The notes beneath the pieces were generated by a model, which was given only the letters and a program-made list of their open reading frames with translations, was not told the DNA's origin and did no database searches. Position numbers and translations under genes: made by a program. Positions 7,477-10,369 of a DNA stretch of 10,369 bases are shown piece by piece; the stretch's first letter is position 1, and each line of letters opens with the position of its first letter. Origin of the DNA: Larix sibirica (Eukaryota; Streptophyta; Pinopsida; Pinales; Pinaceae); the NCBI GenBank assembly GCA_004151065.3, contig NWUY0300098195.1, positions 1-10,369 on the forward strand, written 5' to 3'.

Positions 7477-8332
7477 CTACCTGTTATTCCTTGGAGGTTT
7501 TCTTCTTGGATTTTGCAAGTTCATTTCGACTATTAAAGAAATTATTCTTAGGGTGATTGTTTTTCCGTAGTGCTTGAAATATTTCCGTACTTTCTTCTTT
7601 GAAGCCTCTACAAGAGCATCATTATAATTTTGATTGGAGGTACTAATAACATGAGGTTTGGTGTTCTTATGAGAAACTTTGACTCTATTCTTCTTATTGT
7701 GTGCCAAATGAAATTTCCTAATTACCAATTAACTTGATGAGAGCAACCTATCCTACTCACATGAAATTAACCCTTTGGAAAACTCTTCAAAATTAGGTTT
7801 CATAGATCCCTTAGAAATTTCAATAACTCTATTCCTAGTTTCTATGAGCATATCAAAGGGTGGAGGCAATTTATGTTGTACAAGAATAATGAGGGTTGTA
7901 TCATTTTTCTTATAATATAAACCACAATCATTAAGCTTCCGATTGTAAGTTCTCAATTTAACAAGAAATGACTCAATTATGTCATAGTATTTAGGTTTAA
8001 GTTCATGGATTTTCTTTTCTAGGTAGTAGGTAGAAACATCATCAGACTTATCATACAAAGATGCTAAGGTTTTCCATACCTTGATAGGGTTATCTTTAGC
8101 TTTTATATGTACTTGCAGACTATCTAAGATAGTTTTCCCAATGAGACCTCTTGAATACTCACAAAGCTCCTCCCATACATCTAATTCTTTTGCATTAGTT
8201 GGTTTCTTGATGTCACCATTGATGATATGCCATATAAATTTTCCCCTAAGAATGTCAATCATATCTATCTTCCTTCCAAACAATATAGTTAGTGCTAAGT
8301 AACTCAGGAACATTAACCACTTCTAAAGTCAT
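7477..8332 (-). pseudogene. copia Gag (UBN2-type nucleocapsid/capsid protein)
   Basis: Gag forms the virus-like particle and binds element RNA. ATG at 8330-8332 begins MTLEVVNVPELLSTNYIVW. A small frameshift near 8275 then moves the reading to the frame of 8313-7753, with DMIDILRGKF and NPIKVWKTLASLYDKSDDVS, typical of the plant copia gag domain. TAG (7753-7755) and, eight codons on, a TAA near 7730 interrupt the same frame, both where Gln is expected. The zinc knuckle is destroyed: KYFKHYGK has Phe (7576-7578) and Tyr (7567-7569) at the two CX2C cysteines. The His survives only in a shifted frame, and the last Cys position reads Phe. The basic tail ends at 7477. Confidence 0.93.
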
Positions 8333-9231
8333 GATGATATGATATAAGAAACTGATACAAGAATGCAAAAAAAAAAGTATGATTGAATTAAACACCACCT
8401 CACCAATTCACTAGTAATGCATATGCCTGGTCATATAACAATAAATCAATGCATACTTCTGCTGCCAATAGATCTACTTTAAGTTACCCACAAACTTAAA
8501 GAGGAATTGAGCTACAAAACTGAATATAAGGTAACAAGACAAGCTCTAAACAATGCTTAGATCTTAAACATAGAGAGCCCACAGATTTGATGTGAGATGT
8601 GACACTCACGATAAAGGTGAGCACAGATCCAAATAACTAGTGATCCCCCAAACTGAGCCATTATATATGGTAAAACCATAATTGTTATGTTTGAAGGATG
8701 CTTTAAGGTTGAGAACAATATATCTTGAACGATTGTCTCAAGGGTGAGAGATGCCAAAACAACCTCACTATTTTGTTCCATCAAATACGAATGCCTTCTT
8801 CCCAAATGGTTTTAAAAAAAAATTCAAAACTCAACAGTGAGTATGGGAGCCAACAACGATGATTAAACACTGAATCTATATCTCGATTTGCATGAAAGAC
8901 AATAGTTGTTCTAGAAATTACAGTTATATTTAATCAATTCTGGTAGATAGAGATATTGATCTATTTAGAAGGGTCTCTTTGTAACTACAAAACCTTGACT
9001 GGAGGAATAAGACGGATCTATACAGTTGCATGGAGGAGGAAAAAAGGCTTGTAAATGCTCAAAATTTCGCCCAAAAGAGATGAGATTCACTAGGGATAGA
9101 GAAAAAAAATGATACCCCCAAGGACATATTACAAGTAAAGAAAATAAGATATTTTCCTCAAATCACGTTCGTACAACATAGGAGGGTTAAAAACATTTCT
9201 TTACAATCATAGATTGGGGGAAAATGATTAT
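8333..9231. other. Leader/intervening DNA upstream of copia gag, no gene
   Basis: In a normal copia element the primer-binding site and 5' LTR would lie within a few hundred bases of the gag ATG. Here the only hint is CTGATACAA at 8352-8360, whose minus strand TTGTATCAG partly matches the initiator-Met tRNA site TGGTATCAG. What follows does not match the 3' LTR. In element direction the sequence just before it is a run of ten T (8367-8376) then GCATTCTTGTATCAG, which also looks like a plant 3' splice site. An 82-codon minus reading frame (8557-8805) has no recognisable features and is not called. Confidence 0.5.
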
Positions 9232-9366
9232 CAATGTGCACCCCGTTGTGGGGAATTTAATGCACAGATGAGGTGCATATAGACCATCAGATGTGAGCCA
9301 TCTCACATATGGCGGTCTATATGCACGATGCCGATGCATTAAATGCCCCACAACAGGGTCATATTG
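9232..9366. repeat. Long imperfect inverted repeat (foldback, about 135 bp)
   Basis: The left arm 9232-9297 and right arm 9302-9366 pair around a 4-base loop (CCAT, 9298-9301). Perfect or near-perfect blocks are ATGTGAG/CTCACAT next to the loop, a 12-base TGCATATAGACC block, ATTTAATGCA and GTTGTGGGG. There is one internal 9-base bubble (7 mismatches) and a smaller 5-base one. By eye about 50 of 66 positions pair. Both strands read open across it, which explains several false frames. It could be a small foldback transposon (MITE) or a miRNA-like hairpin. I see no clear target duplication. Confidence 0.9.
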
Positions 9367-9541
9367 GTGTGCGGAAAGCGAGGGATATGGAAGAATGCCA
9401 AGAGGTTGTATGACTATGTGGGAGGTGAAGATGAATGCTCTAGAAATTCGTACAACCACAGGAGGAGGGGGAAAAACAACTATGCCAAAATCGCCCCACA
9501 AAAAAACTTAACTACCAAAACCCTAGGCGTGGAAACAAATA
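9367..9541. other. Non-coding stretch right of the foldback
   Basis: A relatively G-rich plus strand (GAGGAGGGGGAAAAACAAC near 9460) with no supported gene. A 106-codon plus frame starts in the foldback at 9343 and ends at 9663 in low-complexity repeats. Its Lys/Thr/Gly-rich composition follows from the repeats, so it is not called. Confidence 0.4.
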
Positions 9542-9665
9542 TGTTTGGTAAAAAAATTGGATTGGGAGGAGGTTTGGTTAAAAAAACAATCTTGGAAACC
9601 ACTAAACCTAGAAAAATAGGTTTGGTTAAAAAATTGTCAAAAAAATTTAGGTTAAAAAAATAAAT
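9542..9665. repeat. Cluster of GGTTTGGTTAAAAAA-like direct repeats
   Basis: Four related units: TGTTTGGTAAAAAAATTGG (9542-9560), GGTTTGGTTAAAAAAAC (9571-9587), GGTTTGGTTAAAAAATTG (9619-9636) and a shorter AGGTTAAAAAAATAAAT (9649-9665). Spacing is irregular, about 30-48 bases. The minus strand reads TTTTTTAACCAAACC. Confidence 0.75.
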
Positions 9666-9962
9666 TTCCTAGGTTGGGCTAGTTAAATTTTGGGCAAATA
9701 GAAGCCAATTTTTTTGAGCGAATAGTCAATAATAATTGATTTACCTATTCGAGAAACAATGGAAAATCCAAATTTGGTGAAAAAAGCATAGATCTAGTGA
9801 AAACTACTTAGATTTGGAGAAAACCTAAGTGGTTGTCTATATATGTTTGTAGATCTAAAAGAGAAGGGGGGGTAAAGAACATATATGAAGAGATGTGCAA
9901 TAGCCATGAATATTTATTGAATTCTAATGCATAAAACAATTCAATAGATAATTTATCAAAGG
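9666..9962. other. AT-rich non-coding stretch with two small hairpins
   Basis: CGAATAG (9719-9725) pairs with CTATTCG (9745-9751), and inside it TCAAT/ATTGA also pair, giving a bulged hairpin. A second perfect 9-base inverted repeat, TATTGAATT (9915-9923) and AATTCAATA (9938-9946), has a 14-base loop and lies directly before the LTR-like sequence. No gene is seen. Confidence 0.5.
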
Positions 9963-10275
9963 AGTTAGGTAAAAATGCGATAGCAAATAACCAAATATCT
10001 AAGTAGTCTAAACTCCTGTGAAAGCATTAAGTAAAACAATAAATAAAAAGAAAGAAATATTAGAGACAAGAGACAACAAATTTATGTGGTAAAACCCCAA
10101 TATGGGGAAACATGCATGAAATTTGATCTTTTATTCCTCAAGTAAACTCTCCAAACTTACAATGCTTGGGCTCCCCACATATGCACATATTGCATTACAT
10201 TACAATTGGGCCTCCTTCATTTCTACTATATATCGTAGAGGGACATGAGAACATATCCCATACTGAATGTCAGAT
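9963..10275 (-). repeat. Diverged LTR-like copy related to 3802-4120
   Basis: It aligns with the copia 3' LTR in the same direction from its outer end. Shared blocks include AAAAATGC, AATAACCAAA, GTGGTAAAAC, ATGGGGAAACAT, ATTCCTCAAGTAAACT, TGCTTGGG, CACATATGC and GTAGAGGGA, plus a TATA-like site at 10225-10233. By eye roughly three-quarters of positions agree. Similarity fades after about 10275, in what would be U3, and the window ends at 10369. It begins AGTTAG rather than TGTTAG, and no primer-binding site is visible to its left. It may be the diverged 5' LTR of the copia element or an end of another related element. Confidence 0.78.
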
Positions 10276-10369
10276 AATTTTTTTATTGGTGGACTTGATT
10301 TATGCACAAGGACCGCATGTAGAAGGATACATTACTTGTTTTCTTCGTTGAAATGGATCTGCATGATGT
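10276..10369. other. Window end, no feature seen
   Basis: AT-rich sequence without resemblance to the matching part of the 3' LTR at 4121-4261. It may be diverged U3 or unrelated DNA. A 61-codon plus frame over 10166-10351 is read through the LTR-like copy and is not called. Confidence 0.4.

Larger units (their letters stand above)
3802..8332 (-). mobile_element. Ty1/copia LTR retrotransposon, degenerate, minus strand
   Basis: In element direction (high to low coordinates) the order is gag, aspartic protease, integrase, reverse transcriptase, RNase H, polypurine tract and 3' LTR. Integrase before reverse transcriptase is the defining copia order. Recognisable markers are WHERLGHLN, the D-35-E integrase spacing, SLYGIKQAPRAWYDK and YVDD of reverse transcriptase, and SLSSCEAEY of RNase H. 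The body (gag ATG 8332 to pol stop 4319) is about 4.0 kb, normal for copia, so the copy is nearly full length in content. It is broken by many stops and several frameshifts and has lost key catalytic residues, so it cannot move by its own proteins. No clear 5' LTR or primer-binding site lies next to gag; see 8333-9231 and 9963-10275. Confidence 0.96.

Noticed and set aside
8081-8302. 73-codon plus frame
   Set aside because: Antisense shadow of the copia gag domain.
8352-8360. Definite Met-tRNA primer-binding site
   Set aside because: Only a partial match, and the adjacent sequence does not resemble the element's LTR end.
8557-8805. 82-codon minus frame upstream of gag
   Set aside because: No recognisable family and no support beyond length; kept only as leader DNA.
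9187-9663. Overlapping plus and minus frames of 72-106 codons
   Set aside because: All are read through the foldback or the A-rich repeats; composition follows the repeats and there is no motif.
10166-10351. 61-codon plus frame at the window end
   Set aside because: Lies mostly in the LTR-like copy and is not kept in the related LTR at 3802-4261.
1-10369. CRISPR array, tRNA/rRNA genes, bacterial operons
   Set aside because: No regularly spaced repeats, no cloverleaf-type sequence noticed, and no prokaryotic gene layout.

Overview
This window looks like intergenic nuclear DNA from a plant with a large, repeat-rich genome. It is AT-rich, has no intact gene, and its best-recognised content is a decayed Ty1/copia LTR retrotransposon of the plant Pol type. 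The lineage cannot be settled from the sequence; a gymnosperm is a guess based on the overall feel of the elements. I see no bacterial features, no tRNA or rRNA gene, and no CRISPR array.

Layout. (1) 35-712, minus strand: a frame of about 225 codons interrupted by eight nonsense codons (including one at its upstream edge), probably a dead protein-coding sequence of unknown family. (2) 778-1553: a tandem duplication of about 388 bp carrying part of a plus-strand coding-like sequence. Both copies share two in-frame stops, so the sequence was probably dead before it duplicated. (3) About 1243-3590, plus strand: a chain of coding-like segments that changes frame several times and includes one clean 88-codon stretch (2071-2334) and a charged, coiled-coil-like part. 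It resembles an old retroelement structural (gag-like) protein, but I cannot name it. (4) 3802-8332, minus strand: the copia element. Read in its own direction it runs gag (8332 to about 7477), protease, integrase, reverse transcriptase and RNase H, stop codon at 4319, polypurine tract, then a 3' LTR ending at 3802. It carries many stops and frameshifts and has lost key catalytic residues in protease, integrase and reverse transcriptase, so it is non-autonomous. (5) 8333-9960: about 1.6 kb of non-coding DNA upstream of gag, where a 5' LTR and primer-binding site would be expected close by but are not clearly found. It contains a long foldback (9232-9366), a cluster of short A-rich direct repeats (9542-9665) and small hairpins. 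(6) 9963 to about 10275: a diverged relative of the LTR at 3802, in the same direction. It is either the far-off, heavily diverged 5' LTR of the same element or part of a second, related element cut by the window end.

How it fits together: the window is a graveyard of at least two retroelement-like units. The only pathway visible is copia replication (reverse transcription, integration), and that is broken. The most interesting items are the exact replacement of the integrase catalytic Glu by a stop, the duplicated polypurine-tract/LTR-start module, the foldback at 9232-9366, and the unidentified decayed plus-strand protein with its tandem duplication.
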